Assembly (NCBI RefSeq): GCF_020921035.1
Contig: NC_063155.1
Location: 28,141,294-28,205,293 of the forward strand
DNA: 64,000 nt
Reading direction: 5' to 3'
DNA from: Rhodamnia argentea
Lineage: Eukaryota > Streptophyta > Magnoliopsida > Myrtales > Myrtaceae
The notes under the pieces were generated by a model. The model searched no databases. It was not told the DNA's origin and saw only the letters and a list, made by a program, of their open reading frames with translations. The position numbers and the translations under genes are program-made. Shown piece by piece: positions 19,733 through 32,872 of the stretch; within the stretch, counting starts at the first letter, position 1; each line of letters starts with the position of its first letter.

Positions 19733-22700
19733 ATGGCTGCCACAATCTCGACCCACTTCAGTTTCACGCCTCACCGTCTCCGGCAAACCGTTCTTTCGAA
19801 CTCCCGTTCAAAGGCTATTCGATTTCCGAGTACCAGAACCCGGAGGAGGATGCTGGTTAATCCTAAATTCGATGCCGGCAGTTCATTAGTCGCCCGGGTC
19901 TGTGGCGATGGTGGAGGCAGCAGTGACGCTTTCGCACACCAGTCCACGTCTTCTGTGAGTTTCTTTCTCTTGGCCTCCTTCGTTGCTGTTGCGGAGTACT
20001 TCGGTTTCTCAAGGTTTTCAGCTTTCTCGTTCTTTTGGGTGTGGTTTGTTTGGGCATGCTGGTTTTTTTTGTATGGGTGGTAGGTGCATTTTCTGGGGGA
20101 GGATTTTTGACGGTTGAGTTAGAGGATACGGGATTGTGCCTGTTTTGGCATTTGGGAAGAGAAGAGTGTATGTTGCTGTTGTTGCACATAGGAAGTTCGC
20201 AGTCGTTCATCATTGAAGTTATGTCATTTTTTGATTTAACAATTTTGGAGCTGTCATTTGTTGGTGGATACATGTTTTTCTTTTAATTGTTCATTGAAAT
20301 GAGGAACGGGCACGGCTATGTCCTTATTGCAAAGGCGCTTATGTCCTATATTTCCTCTGTTTATGCATGGTTTTCTATAGGTTCTTCTAGGAAATAATCT
20401 AGCACTGTCAGAGAATACGTTGCTCGTGTTGCATTTTGCTTTGGAATGAGGACGGGTCCATTCAAAATGCCTGTGGGCATTGGAGTGTACAGTGATTTTA
20501 GTGCATTCTTTCTGTTGATATGATTTTTAACTTGCTTGCTTACATCGATGATAGTAAGGTTAGTTGCTGAGGGTTGTGATTTCTCGTCTCTCCTATTATT
20601 CTTCCCTGCATATGTATCTTCCTTCACCTGATTATTAGGCAAGAGAAAGTTGAAGGTGATATGATTGTTTCATGTCATCTCCTTGCCCGTATCCGACTTT
20701 GCATTATGCTATTTGGTTCACAATTGTTCTTGTTTTGTTACTTGAGATCCAGAACATTGAAGGAAAAGATGGTGACAATTCCAGTTTCGGGGATGGTTAT
20801 GTGGCCTTGTTCGTGCGGATGCTTGGCCTAGATCAAGATCCCCTTGACAGGGAACAGGCGGTGGTGGCTCTGTGGAAATACTCACTAGGAGGGAAGAAGC
20901 AGATCGATGCCATTATGCAATTTCATGGATGCATAAATCTAATAGTAAATCTTCTTACGTCAGACTCAACTTCAACATGTGAGGCAGCTGCAGGACTTCT
21001 GAGATTGATAGCATCCGTAAATATATACAGAGATTCAGTAGCTGGAGCTGGAGCCATGGAGGAGATAATTGGTTTGCTAAGTCGACCTTCTCTGACTCCC
21101 GAGGTATAGGAGAGGTATCCATTGCCAGAATTTCTCTCCACAAGTATACGAGTCTTGGAAGGAGAAATTGAGACATTTTATGAACTAATCTCTGCAGGTA
21201 AAAGAGCAATGTTTGTGTACTTTGTGGAACCTGTCAGTGGATGAGAACTTCAGAGTAAAGATTGCTAACTCTGAGGTCTTGCCATTAATAATTAAATCCC
21301 TGGATGATGAGGACATAAAAGTGAAGGAGGCTGCAGGAGGCGTATTATCTATGTTGGCGCTAAGTGAATCAAGCCACGAAATCATGGTTGAATATGGTGT
21401 CATCCCAAAATTGGTTAGGCTTCCTCTAATTGTATAGTTCCTTGAACAATAATTGATTGATAGTGCTTTGAGATTTAATGGCACTTTATTTAGTATGTCA
21501 AACCAAATATTAATGCAAAACGAACATGAAAACGGTCACCATTTTTTTCTTTGTACCAAAATTAATAGTGTTTGACTAAATTTATCCGAGAAATTTGATT
21601 TTTTGTTAATTGTTAATAATTTAGGAAAAAGCCACGAAAAACCCCAAACTATGCCTACCGTAACACATTTACGCTAAAGTATTTTTTTGTGACGCCATAA
21701 AGCCCACTTGCACCAAATTTACTCAAAACCTTTTTATGTGACACAAAACTCCCAAACTTATAGCCGCGTGACACATTCACCCCAAACTCAAACCCGTGTT
21801 TAACATTTAAACCCATCAAAACTCTGCTAACGAACGCTGCTAAAATGTTCCTGGATGTGCACATGGACGTTGGAAAGCAAACGATACTAATGTGGCCCTC
21901 ACGTGGCAAATATATGTCAATTCATTGTATTTTCTACTGTTTTCTTTTTCCGTTATTTTAACTTCCTTGTTCGTTGTCTTCCTTGGTTTGGCGATGGTGA
22001 CGATTGCAGCAATGGTCACGGTAAGGGTGGCAGTAAGACGGAGGATGGAGGAAAAAAAGAAAAAGGGAAAAAATGTTGATGGAGGGTAAATGTGTGGCAC
22101 GGGTCTAAGTATGGGATTTTTGGTGTCATAAAAAAAGTTTGCGGTAAATGTGTCACATCAATACAAGTCTGGGGTTTTTCGTGTCACAAAAACAGTTTGG
22201 GGTAAATGTGCCACTCGTGTATAAGTTGGGATAAGGTTGTTACACGGGTGCAAGATTGAGGTTTTTGGTTCACAAAAATAAGTTTTGGGTAAACTTGTCA
22301 CAATGGGTATAGGTTGGGGTTTTTGGTGGCTTTTACCCTAATAATTTAGTAGTGCATCGTCTCAAGTTCTTGCCACCCAGCATTGAGATGTATTCGAAAA
22401 AAATGTTGACTCGTACAATGCCATTATTCTGACTTACTTCGAAACAGTGCTTCTGATTGAATACCAGATGAACACCCATTTTCATAAACCATGATTAATA
22501 TTTTCTTCTCTCTTTTGTATCTGTGGAGCATTTACTTGTCTTCATTGAGTCATGTGCATCGAAACATACGTCACATGTATAAAATTGTCATAAATCAGTG
22601 TAAAAATGAATAAGTACAGTGACCGTAGGAGGCTTGGAACAATATTGATCCATAGTCTCTTTGATTTCGATGCTGATAGAACTATCTTAAGAGATACTAA

Positions 22701-25700
22701 ACCGCATTTGTTGAGTGGAATTGGCAAATGCATTTGTTGATTCATTCGATCTACTTGTTTTCCTCTTCTTTCTCTGAATGATGATTACTTTGACTTTTGG
22801 TTTTTCTTCACAAGAGGCTAATCTATTTGGTGTTCCAGGCGGAGGCACTTTTAAAGACTGATGCAGAGGGATCCAAAGTCATCAGAAAGGAAGTGAAAAA
22901 TGCCTTGTTGGAATTTGCTAAGAATGATTACTATCGAATTCTAATTATTGAAGAGGGCCTTGTTCCTGTTCCCATGGTTGGTGCACACGCATATAAATCC
23001 TTTAGGCCATCTTTACATTCTTGGCCTAGCTTACCTGATGGTACAGAGATTGAAAAGACTTCCAAGGGTCCTTCAAGGTTCGGTGCCTCTGAGTTACTGC
23101 TTGGGTTAAATGTAAATGGCGAAAACCTGAATGTTGAGGAAGCCAGAATAAATGCAATAGTTGGACGTACTCAGCAACAATTTCTTGCCAGAATTGGGGC
23201 TATTGAATTAGAAGAGGAAACAAAATCCCAACCTGGTAATTCTTCTGGTTGGAGGTTAACACTTCTGCCATGCATGGATGGTGTAGCTCGGCTTATTTTA
23301 ATTCTTGAACTTGAAGACGAGTCTGCCATAGCAAGAGCTGCTGAGTCAATTGCTGATGCATCTATCAATGAATATATGCGCATATCATTCAAAGAAGCTG
23401 GAGCTATCAAGCATTTGGTGAAGCTTTTAGAGAGGGATAATGATGCTATTAAGATAGCTTCGACCCATGCTCTTGAGAGATTGTCCCTCAGGTAACATGC
23501 ACCTCTTTTTGTTTCGAGGCCCTTAACCAACTGCGACAGGTATCAGTTTCCATGTATCCAGCAATCGCCCAAGATATTTTGATACATCGTTCTCTCTTTA
23601 GAAAAGAATCTATTAATATTAGAGAGATGATGGTAATATAATGTTTGAGGTGAGAACTTCAAAGAAAGATACTCACTTGAAGGTTGGTCTCTCAGCTGAT
23701 TGAATTGTTTCTCTCTATTTGTTAAGAACATAAGGTTGGGTTGACAACTACAACATAGAATGCTCCACACTTTCGCTTCTTTTGCATTATGAATTCAGAG
23801 GATGCTCATTGATAGTTTGCACTTACCTTCCCTTTTTCCATCCAGTTGGGGAATGATGGGTTTGGGCTTGAGATGCTTAGATCTTTCTTCGCTATTTTGG
23901 GTTTGAGTTATCATGTTTGCTTTCCGTGGTCTATGATATCCAAAGTGGTTTGTCAGCCACCTTCCACTTAGTATTTGGATTTAGCAGCATTTTCTGCTTT
24001 TACATCTCTATCATCCTCTAACTATTTTCATTGTTGATGTTGATTATTTTCTTTTGCAGCAATGGTGTTTGCCATATCATTGAAGCCGAAGGTGCTTTGC
24101 GTCCTTTGATCAATACTCTGAAGCAGAAAGAAATATCTGATACCCTGTTGGACAAGGTTTCATTAGCCATTTAGTTTCATTTACTTCTCTTCCTCTTTTC
24201 CTAAATGGCTGAATTTTTCATTTGGATACTCTTTCTATTCTTATGGGCAGACACTAGATTTACTTGCCAGGATTTTAGATCCCACCAAAGAGATGAGATC
24301 CAAGGTAACTTGTCTCATCCTATTTTAATTTTTCATTTTTGTTCAAGATCTGTCTTTGTCAGCAAACGACATTATGACTATCTTTACTCGAATGCTTCAG
24401 TTTTATGATGGGCCAATTAATGGATCAAAAGGTAGTTCTGAGTCAGTAAGTAGATCTGATGCTGCTAATGGGTTTTCTGGGATGAGCTCCCATGATTCCA
24501 CATCAACAACAAATTCAGGGTACTCGTCTGATCTCTATAACCAGACATCTTTTGCCTCTTTATCATTCTTAATGTCAGTTATTACTTAGCATATACTTTT
24601 TATTTTCAAGTATGTATGCCACGTCGATGCTGTCAAAATTATCGCCCTTTAATCCTGTCTTGTATGCTATCAGAAAATCACAATGACTAATTCAAGTACC
24701 AAACACCAAATGCAGCACAAACAGGGGTGTGTAAAATGTGCAAAAATCAGTCTATTATTGTATTGTTGATCACGAGTTTCACGAACACCTGAAGTGAACG
24801 ATATCTTCATTTTCACGTTTTTACTGTGTATAAGCTTTGCTAAGTTTGTCTTCTAAATGAACATTGCATGACCTGAGATTTTAGATCATGACATTGTGTG
24901 AACTGTATGAAATGAATTCTAAAGTGTCTTCAAGCTCTCAATATGAATAATAGCTTTGTTAGATATAACTAAGCACTGGATAACTACAAAAGTTTGTTAA
25001 CAAGCAGATGTCTGTCCCCAAGAAGATAAACTAGATAAGCCCCCTTAGAATCCAGTATAGACTGCATGTCCAATGAAAAAGTATGTAATCAGACCATGAA
25101 AAGAAAAAAGGTAGGAAGTTTATTAGTCAATTACTTTACATACTCCTTTCGGAACTGTCTAGGTATGTCCCCTAGTCTGAATCTTGCAACCTCTGCTATT
25201 GCACCCAGTAGTCTTATGCTCAGCTTGCCTAAAACTGACAACTACTCCATAGCTGAGTTGTCATCATCTTCTTCTTAGCCAGGTCTTTGTACTTCCTTCG
25301 TGTTCTTATGCATCCAGTCTCACTGGTTTTGATGGGGGACAATGCTGTACTGACGACCTCCAATTTCTCTCGAATATACATAGCATCCAGTGGAGACATA
25401 GACCTTACAGGGAACATGGGCAATCTGGAAATGATAGGGGTTCTTAGTCTCTTGTCAATTCTTATTCTCAAGTCTATCCAATATATTTGACTGGAAGATG
25501 GGTAGACACACAATGTCTAACAGTTGTATTGCTGGTTTTAGATAAGCTTCTACTCTGGACTAGGGATTCATGTATGCACACCTAGGCGTGGATAAATGAG
25601 TAAGTTTGAGGAGTTGGAGATTCTCTAAAGTAACTAATTTGATATTGTCAACTTATAGATTAGTCAAATGCATCATAATCCGGATCCAATATGGTCTTGG

Positions 25701-27340
25701 TTTCAGATTATATTGCTTCTATTGGTGCTTGCGGAATCTGTTTGAAAGAGTGCATTTACTTTTTGCACGCCTCGAAATAAACTGCAGGGTGCAAATGCTA
25801 GACTCTGCTGTCATTTCTCGCCTTTTTGAGATTTTGAAGACGTCATCATTAACTCTACAGAGAAAGGCAGCTTCAATCCTCGAGTTCGCTGCAATTACCT
25901 CCAGTGTGGACACAGTTGATGCTGCAAACATTGAATCTGGCCTGGTTGCGGTCTTCCAGCAAAATGTTTTGAAAGGTAAGCAAAATGTATGCTCGTGATG
26001 AGAGGATTTCAAATTTCAAGGTTACATTTCTTACCAATAATACCATGGGTTGTAACTTGTGAACAACGGGATGTCTTGAGTCCCGTTCTAAAGGCCTTAT
26101 CGTTGACTAAATTTTTGCGGTGTTAGCATGAGATTCGACTGACTTTGTTAAGTTTTTGAGTTGAAGCTAATGAGGATATCGATAACGTGCGTGCACTGTG
26201 CTCACTAACTAGGAATAGAACAGGCAATCGGAGCGAGTTTCTATTCTGCAAGACTAACTTCTAGTGTTATGCACATACCTCTCAAAAACTCAAGCCAGTA
26301 TGTTTTTCTTCTGATGTCCATGGAGTCGGTCATATTCGTGCATTGTGCTTGTGAGGCCATTGTTGCTTAGGTTTCATGCAAGTTATAGTGAAGGAAATTC
26401 CAGTAATGTTCTCACTGTCATGATAGTGAGCCACTTTGTTTATTAATTTGTCTGTTGTTTACTCTGACAAGGAAAGGAGTTTCCTGCTATGTTGTCATTA
26501 TCATGATACAGCACTTCATATGTTTGTTTCTCTGTTGCTGTATCTAACAAGGAAACCTATAAAGGTCTTTGTTTACTCTGGCTGTTTGTCTTCAGATGAC
26601 CATTTATTGTTGCGATTGTCTTCTCTCGTCCAATGTTCCTTCCTTAGTGTGGTTGATGATATTCTTTCACTCATGGACATTAATTGTCTTTGTAATTACC
26701 AGACACAGAATCTGATGTGAAGGAAGAGCAGCCAGAACAATATGCATTGGAGGTTGAAGAAGCTGGACTTGCAATATCTGCGGCATCTCGCTTGCTAACA
26801 AAGCTTCTCGACTCTGATTGCTTTCGCAAGAGGGTAGATTCTGCCCATTTCACAGTCTTACTCCGGAAAGTCCTCAAATCCAGCATTCCTGTCCACTGTA
26901 AGGATTGGGTGGCTGCTTGTTTGGTGAAACTGAGTTCGCTCTCGGGTTTTAGCAAGTATTTTGAGAATCCCATCAATGTGGAGGTGACTCTCTATGAAAC
27001 AATCCCGAGATTAATAGAAGAGCTGAAGGCCTCATTCTCTCCGGAGGCTCAAGAGGTTGCGGCTGTGGAACTCAACCGGATAATCTCTGAGGGGGTCGTG
27101 GATTCCACGAGAGCGGTCGCTTCTGGTGGCGGCATCTTCCTGTTGGTTAGTCTCCTGGAAGAGGGGACTGCGAGGGCGTCTGAGGCGGCTCTGTCGATAC
27201 TGTACAATCTGAGCATGGACAGCGAGAATCATCCGGCGATCATCGCAGCTGGTGCCGTGCCTGCTCTGAGGAGAATTGTTCTGGCACAGAGACCGCAGTG
27301 GACGAGAGCGCTTCGGTTGCTGAGGATATTGCCTGTATAG
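19733..27340 (+). CDS. Chloroplast-targeted armadillo-repeat protein, nine exons
   Basis: Exons are 19733-19954, 20753-21103, 21198-21413, 22839-23491, 24060-24156, 24251-24304, 24401-24519, 25788-25975 and 26703-27340. All have GT..AG borders with consistent phases and give 845 residues. The first exon encodes a Ser/Arg-rich transit peptide (MAATISTHFSFTPHRLRQ). Armadillo helices recur along the protein, for example CTLWNLSVDENFRVKIA, VLPLIIKSLDDEDIKVKEAA, AGAIKHLVKLLERD and the C-terminal ALSILYNLSMDSENHP. The length is close to the plant homologue At1g23180 (about 834, recalled). Its biochemical role is unknown to me. The join at 19954/20753 is the least certain, since a small extra exon could be missed. 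Intron 3 houses a MULE-like element. Confidence 0.88.
21624..22338. mobile_element. Family B foldback element with perfect 10-bp target duplication, in ARM intron 3
   Basis: Left end GGAAAAAGCCACGAAAAACC and right end (reverse complement) GGGTAAAAGCCACCAAAAAC flank arms made of about 60-bp units (TGACACATTCACCCCAAAC-like). TAATAATTTA occurs exactly at 21614-21623 and 22339-22348, a perfect 10-bp direct duplication of the kind Mutator-like elements leave. No transposase frame is present, so it is non-autonomous. Confidence 0.85.
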
Positions 27341-27667
27341 CTTCATGGCGAATTCAGAATGCATGGACAAAGCGATGTACATGTGAAAATAGCACAGCGG
27401 ATGCAGTCCACCACAATTACGAGACTTTGATACTTGCATTATGACACTTTATGATACCCTCACTCAAAGGGCTGTTCTTATCTTATATACGAGGGTACGA
27501 CAAAGTTACAAATTATGTAAATTTGATTAAATTATAACTCCCCTTTATATTATAAATCCCTCACATAATCCACATCTTTTATAACAGACAATAGTTTTTT
27601 AAATTCGATTTCTGGAATAATTCAAATCAGCAGATACTTTCTTTCTTCATTAATTTTTTTAAGAAAC

Positions 27668-27972
27668 AAGTGGGTTGAAAGTCATAAAAGTTAGAAAGTG
27701 CAATTGAATTCTAAAATTTTCAAAAAGTGCAATTAAGTATTAAAATTTATCAGAAAATATAATTGAGTTTTAAAACTTTTAAAAAATGTAACTGAGTTTT
27801 AAAACTTATCAAATTTGTGAAATCAAGTCTTTTTATTGATTGTACTTTTTGAAATTTGTAGGACTTGATTGTATTTTGGTGATAAATTTTATAATTTGAT
27901 TGCACTTTTTGAAAGTTTTAGGATCCGATTGTATTTTGTGATCTCGATTGCATGAGACTTTCAACGCACTTT
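27668..27972. mobile_element. Small foldback MITE between the ARM and PTF2 genes
   Basis: Left AAGTGGGTTGAAAGTC and right (reverse complement) AAAGTGCGTTGAAAGTC pair, and inside them units such as AAAAAGTGCAATTAAG are mirrored as GATTGCACTTTTTGAAA. The centre is near 27830. No coding capacity. Confidence 0.65.
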
Positions 27973-28341
27973 ATCTTTTCTTTTTTTTAAATAAGCGTAT
28001 GTATGTGTTTTTATTTAGTAAAAAAAAATGAAATTTTGTCCTTTCCTTTGCTTTACTCGAGAAAAAGTGTCATAAAACAATAACTCGTATTTTCTTTGAC
28101 CGATTAAATTTTGGTATTTTATTTTCTAACGCATTCTTCATCCCTTCTCATCCAGGGTTTAAGAGGGCCCGGAAATTATGACAAAAAAAATAAATAAATA
28201 AGAGGGCCCGGAAAACTCTCGCAAATTTTCTCAGGGAAAAAAATTCATCCTTTCCCGGAAAATCAAACAAGGGGCGACCCCCGGCAAATCAGGAAACCCT
28301 CGAGAAAGCACTCCCCAATCCAATCGAAGTCCCTCCGATCA

Positions 28342-29943
28342 ATGGACAGGTCGCGCTGCAAGAGCTGCGGCTCGAAATCCCTAACCCGGGACGACGTCTC
28401 GGGCATCCTGGTGTGCTCCGAGTGCGGCTTCGTCGCCGAGCTCCACGACTTCCAGGCGCATATCGGCGGAATCAGCGGCCCTGTGGGCACCTTCGTCCGC
28501 GTCGGCACTTCAGGTACTGGCACCGTCTTAAATTACAGAGAGAAGAAAGTCTTCGAGGCCCAAAAGTTGATCGATGACTTGCTGCTCAAGTTGGGTTTGT
28601 CTAGTTCTCGGTCCGAGGACGTTAGGGACATGGTATATAGGGTCACGGAGGGTGAGTTCGGGATGGGCGAGTGGTTCTCGGTCCTGATCGGCGCGTGCGC
28701 TTATGTCGTCATGAGGAGGGAGATCCAGTCCCTCCCGATCGCCGAGGTGGCGTCGGTGATTGGGTGTGATGACTACGAGCTAGGTAGGATGGTTGTGCGC
28801 GTGGTCGATTTTCTCGAATTGAGGGGCGAATTCCCCGTTTATGACATCGTGGTTGCATACGAGAGGGCCGTGAGGAGCTTCTCAGGCTTCTCTAGGCTTC
28901 CTCGGGATAAGGTTGAGACAATGCGGAAACAGGGCATGTTTCTGATACAATGTGCGGTGAAGTGGTTCTTGACAACGGGGAGGAGGCCGCTCCCGATGGT
29001 GGCAGCGGTATTGGTTCTCGTTGCGAAGCTGAACCAAATAGAGCTTGAGATTTCGGATGTTTCAGAGGAGCTCCATGCTGCTGTTGCAACATCCAAGCGG
29101 CGGTATAAGGAGCTATTAGAGGCACTTGTGGAGGTTTCCCGAGCCTTACCTTGGGGGAAGGACGTTACAGTAAAGAATGTACTGAAGAATGCTCCATTTG
29201 TGATCCAATACATGGAGATGAAGTCGATGAAGAAGCGAGGTGTGAAGAGAAAGGATTCAGGAGTCGGGCAGGTTGATTTGGGTGAAGTGGTAAGTGAATG
29301 TTTGAGAAAAGATGAGTATGATTTTGATGTTACTTATTTGGAGAGCGAATCTTATTATTTGGAAGCGAAAGATAAATGTGATCATCAAGGACCAGATGTG
29401 CATCAGTTGGATAGGATTGAGATTTCACACGAGTGTTTGGCGTTGGTTTACTTGAAGTTCTTGGAGGAAAGGGGCTCCCTTATATGCAGCGGTGAAAATG
29501 CAAATGCTCGTGACAAAAGGAGAACAGACTTTGATTTTCACGCATCTAAAGATTGGTGGAAGGGAAAATCACAATTGAGCAAACGGTTAATGCTTAAGGA
29601 GATATTGGAAAAGGATGTGGGATTGGACGCTATGCCGCCTTCTTTTGTCAATGGTCGTAACGCCAACGAGAGGAGGAGACAGAAGATTGATGCTGCTAAG
29701 CAGCGCATCAATAGGATCATGCACCCCTCAGCTTCTGGTCTGACCGACGTCTGTGATTCCCAAACGTTGAGTTCTTCTGTGCATAGTAAGAAGAAAAGAA
29801 GGAGAAGTCAGGTGATAGATGTGGATTGGGACGATTTTATAATCGAGACCCTCCTTCTTCACCAGGTTAAGGAGGAGGAAATCGAGAAGGGTCACTACAA
29901 TACTTTGCTTGATTTGTATGTCTTCAACTCTGGGGCAATGTAG
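28342..29943 (+). CDS. PTF2: Plant-specific TFIIB-related protein PTF2
   Basis: A single open frame of 533 residues with no intron, as in the Arabidopsis gene At4g35540. The N-terminus is a zinc ribbon: Cys6, Cys9, Cys25 and Cys28 in CKSC..CSEC. It is followed by GGISGPVGTFVRVGT, a stretch typical of this subfamily. Two cyclin-like repeats of the TFIIB core span about residues 60-260 (e.g. ACAYVVMRRE, VAAVLVLVAKLNQIELEIS). The C-terminal half is charged, with a basic KKKRRRS patch near residue 483 that may act as a nuclear signal. The family acts as a general transcription factor that works with TBP and RNA polymerases and is important in pollen. The ATG at 28342 is the first in frame and precedes the zinc ribbon by five residues. 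TFIIB and BRF1 are less likely because of length and the subfamily motif. Confidence 0.88.
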   Translation: MDRSRCKSCGSKSLTRDDVSGILVCSECGFVAELHDFQAHIGGISGPVGTFVRVGTSGTGTVLNYREKKVFEAQKLIDDLLLKLGLSSSRSEDVRDMVYRVTEGEFGMGEWFSVLIGACAYVVMRREIQSLPIAEVASVIGCDDYELGRMVVRVVDFLELRGEFPVYDIVVAYERAVRSFSGFSRLPRDKVETMRKQGMFLIQCAVKWFLTTGRRPLPMVAAVLVLVAKLNQIELEISDVSEELHAAVATSKRRYKELLEALVEVSRALPWGKDVTVKNVLKNAPFVIQYMEMKSMKKRGVKRKDSGVGQVDLGEVVSECLRKDEYDFDVTYLESESYYLEAKDKCDHQGPDVHQLDRIEISHECLALVYLKFLEERGSLICSGENANARDKRRTDFDFHASKDWWKGKSQLSKRLMLKEILEKDVGLDAMPPSFVNGRNANERRRQKIDAAKQRINRIMHPSASGLTDVCDSQTLSSSVHSKKKRRRSQVIDVDWDDFIIETLLLHQVKEEEIEKGHYNTLLDLYVFNSGAM

Positions 29944-30633
29944 GCACTCTTTCATGGAATACAGCATACGCCTTTTGGAACATGCTTGATTCTTTTGCCT
30001 TTTGTTGATAGACTTTGCCCTTCCCCCTTTTGTTCTCGTAAGGCATGTTGGAGTTGTTTGTCAACGGAGTTGCAGAGCATTCTTTTTTAAATACAAATAT
30101 AAACGGAACCTGTATAGCATTATTAACTCGTTTTCCCGATCGTTTGATCCATGTGAAAAACATCAGAGAAAGATCTAAACCCCATCTGCTTAGTAGAACT
30201 CTCTGCATAACAAATACTGTTTTTGAAATTCCATGATCTAATCCGTCAAAGGAGGCTTGCGGTTTTCTATGGATTTTTAGCTCAGCCGTGTATTCACTCG
30301 TGGAAACCTCTGCATCAGATTAACTCTGGCTTGTCTTGAGCTTCGTATTTTATCAATCCATGTTAGCATTTTTGGTCTCCCTTGTTGTCTGTATTTCCAC
30401 TTCAACTTCCAGTGTGTGTTCTGTCGTCATCTGTCATCTGCTTGCTCTTGCTTTATTGACCAATGTGCAGACCTGATTACAAGCTTGCCGGATTTTTTCC
30501 GGCCATCAGACCGACGCAACTTACCGTCATTTACAAAAATAATAGGGTCGTTAAAAGAATTTTAACCTCCCTCATTCAAAACGAAGTCCAGCCAGATTAA
30601 GAAGGAGACTAACAGAGGAGTAACAGGCTTTTT
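29944..30633. other. 3' region of PTF2 and intergenic DNA
   Basis: Mixed-composition DNA that likely holds the PTF2 3' UTR. No further gene was seen. Confidence 0.4.
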
Positions 30634-31135
30634 GGGATTTGATCAAAGGGCATCTTTTTGCCTGCTTCTAAATGTCAGTCATAAATCTTCTGCAACTGTG
30701 TCAATTCAATCCATTCAGTGAATTTTGGCATGCCGATGCTAAAGTGGACGCTGATCGGCTGGCGATATAATATTTAATAATTTTTTTTGAATTTTTTTTT
30801 CCATTTTTTTATTTTCTTTTTATTTTCTTTCCCTTCACCTTCTCGTCCCCTTCCCTGTTCTACCTCTAGCCGATCGCCAGATCGAGGCTCTTGCTGGCCT
30901 CACCATAGCCAAGCAAGGCCCAACCTCGCCGTGGCCGAGCGAGGCTAACCTAGCCAGCCCAAATTTGGCGAGGTCAAGCCTCACCTAGCCATGGCGAGGA
31001 TCAACCTCACTGTCGTCGGGTGAGGATGACCGAGCCTCGCTAGCTACGGCGAGGTCAAGTCTCACCATGGCTAGTCAAGGCTCGCCTCACTAGATTTGGA
31101 CTGGCGAGGCCCGCGAGAGCCTGTAGTGTTAAATT
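30634..31135. mobile_element. Left half of a family A foldback element
   Basis: The piece begins GGGATTTGATCAAAGGG, then has GTGTCAATTCAATCC, CGATGCTAAAGTGGACGC and ATATAATATTTAATAA, a T-rich tract and a GC-rich core of AGCCTCACC/GGCGAGG steps, matching the plan of 9025-9920. The core stops at about 31130 with no right arm. Confidence 0.55.
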
Positions 31136-31828
31136 GTATGCATTTGCATTAATAGCATACTAGACTGCAATGTTAATCCTATCATTCACTAATTAAAATT
31201 CATTGATGATGATTCGCAATTAATCAGAAAATGAATTTAACAAAAAAAAGATATTTGTGTACTGATGTAATTTTTTTTGGTCGAACTGTACTGATATAAT
31301 TTGATGTGTATGATTTTTTCTTAAAAAGAGGAAAGGAATGGTCATTCCCTCCAAGGAACTGCGGGAGGACGGGCATTCCATGGATATCAATGTTGCCCAA
31401 CCAAATGAAATCGCCAACGAAACATGTGATTAAAAAGAAAAGGATTCCCAATCCGATGTTGCCGGCCAAACACGAACTACAAGTTTTCTCAAGTACGATA
31501 TACGATCAAATGGTCGACCGATCTGTGTTTCGGTTTTTCTTTCGGTTAACCAATCACGATGGGAAGTCCTTCGGTCCTCCTTAATCATTGTTACAGGGAA
31601 TTCCACGGCCGCCGGAGAATCTTTGGCCCCAAACGTTTCCGCCGGAGAGTCTATGCCCGCCCGCCCACACATACATGTGTATAGAAAAAGCCACGAGAAA
31701 AAGAGTAACTTTGAGTGGACTGGATGCATCATAGATAGGGCATTATCAACGTCTCCAGAGGGAGAAACCCAGCGGCAGCTTCCCGTCTCTTGGAGAGTCG
31801 CTCCCTGAGAAGAACTCACCGAGTCGCT
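31136..31828. other. Upstream region of CRR3
   Basis: AT-rich, then GC-richer towards the gene. No clear TATA box could be assigned. A run of short frames reaches the CRR3 start but has no homology that I recognise. Confidence 0.4.
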
Positions 31829-32872
31829 ATGCCTTGCTTGACTTGCGTTCCCATCGCCACCCCGCGCGCATCGGTTCACGCCTCGCTCGCCGACGACCGT
31901 TCCTCGCCTTCAATTCCCCACGGGAAGGTCTACCCGAAGCCCTCATCCCCGAGAATCAGAACCGCCCCAACTCCACCGGGGAGCAAGCAGAAGAAGACCC
32001 AGAAACAGCAGCCCACCATCGTCGAAATCGAGCGAGCTATTGGCGCCGGCTGGTTCAGTGACGCCGACCCCAAGTACTCCCTCCTTTCTTCGCTCGGTCG
32101 CTTCTTTTTCTTTTATTTCTCCATTGTGTTTCAGACGCGATTCAAAAGTCCCCATGGATGGCCTGAATTATGAGATTGTTTGCGTTTGGTTATGTGGTGA
32201 GTCAAATTATTAAACCGCGGCTGGCGCACATCCATGCCCTGGTCATTTGAGCCAACCCCGTGGATTTAGTTGGTCTGGTGTTGCTAGGCAAAGACCTGAT
32301 ATACTTCATTTCCATGGTCATACATTAGATTATTCATCGCAGTTGGCAATGCCTTTACATGTAGTGTGAATGCTTAATTGGGGAAGAGGGTGAATTCACT
32401 TGAGATGTATAGGAAGCTGGAGCAGAGGAAGTCTGTGCTGGATGGGGTGCTACCAACTGATGGCTGGAAAGTGGAGAGCTCGGTGGAGAGGAAGCTCCGA
32501 GAGAGCGGAGAGTGGATCCTGGATCAAACCGAAAGACGCCCAGCATCTGCAGGTAATGCTTTTATTTTTCTTCCCGGCCTTCAATTATACTCGTGCATTT
32601 GTATGTTTCTGCGAATCCGTTCTCTGGAACGTTGTGTGCGACTGTTCTTAAAGACTTTGATCGAACCAATTGATCTCTGGGAAGTTGTGTGGGCGCGCTC
32701 GAGCACTCGCACATGCTAAGTTTGATATGATTAGAGTCTTTATGCAGGAAAAAGCATCTTAGTAGCAGTGTTCCAGTGGGTTTTGCCTGCATGGGTTCTT
32801 ATGCTTCTAGTTGCATCCGGTGCCGTAAAGCTACCATTCCGAGTTCCCTTTCTGGACGACCTGATTATGTGA
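31829..32872 (+). CDS. CRR3: Chloroplast NDH complex protein CRR3, three exons
   Basis: Exons 31829-32073, 32389-32552 and 32748-32872 join in phase and give 177 residues, near the 174 of Arabidopsis CRR3 (At2g01590). The start is the ATG at 31829. The N-terminus (MPCLTCVPIATPRASVHASL) is transit-peptide-like. Family marks are PTIVEIERAIGAGWF, VERKLRESGEWILDQTE, one hydrophobic membrane segment (ILVAVFQWVLPAWVLMLLVA) and the signature end KLPFRVPFLDDLIM. CRR3 is needed for the chloroplast NAD(P)H dehydrogenase-like complex in cyclic electron flow. The acceptor of exon 2 at 32389 was chosen because it alone keeps the phase. Confidence 0.9.

Noticed and set aside
31790..31828. Upstream extension of the CRR3 frame starting with TTG
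   Set aside because: TTG is not a usual nuclear start and the ATG at 31829 gives the expected transit peptide and length.
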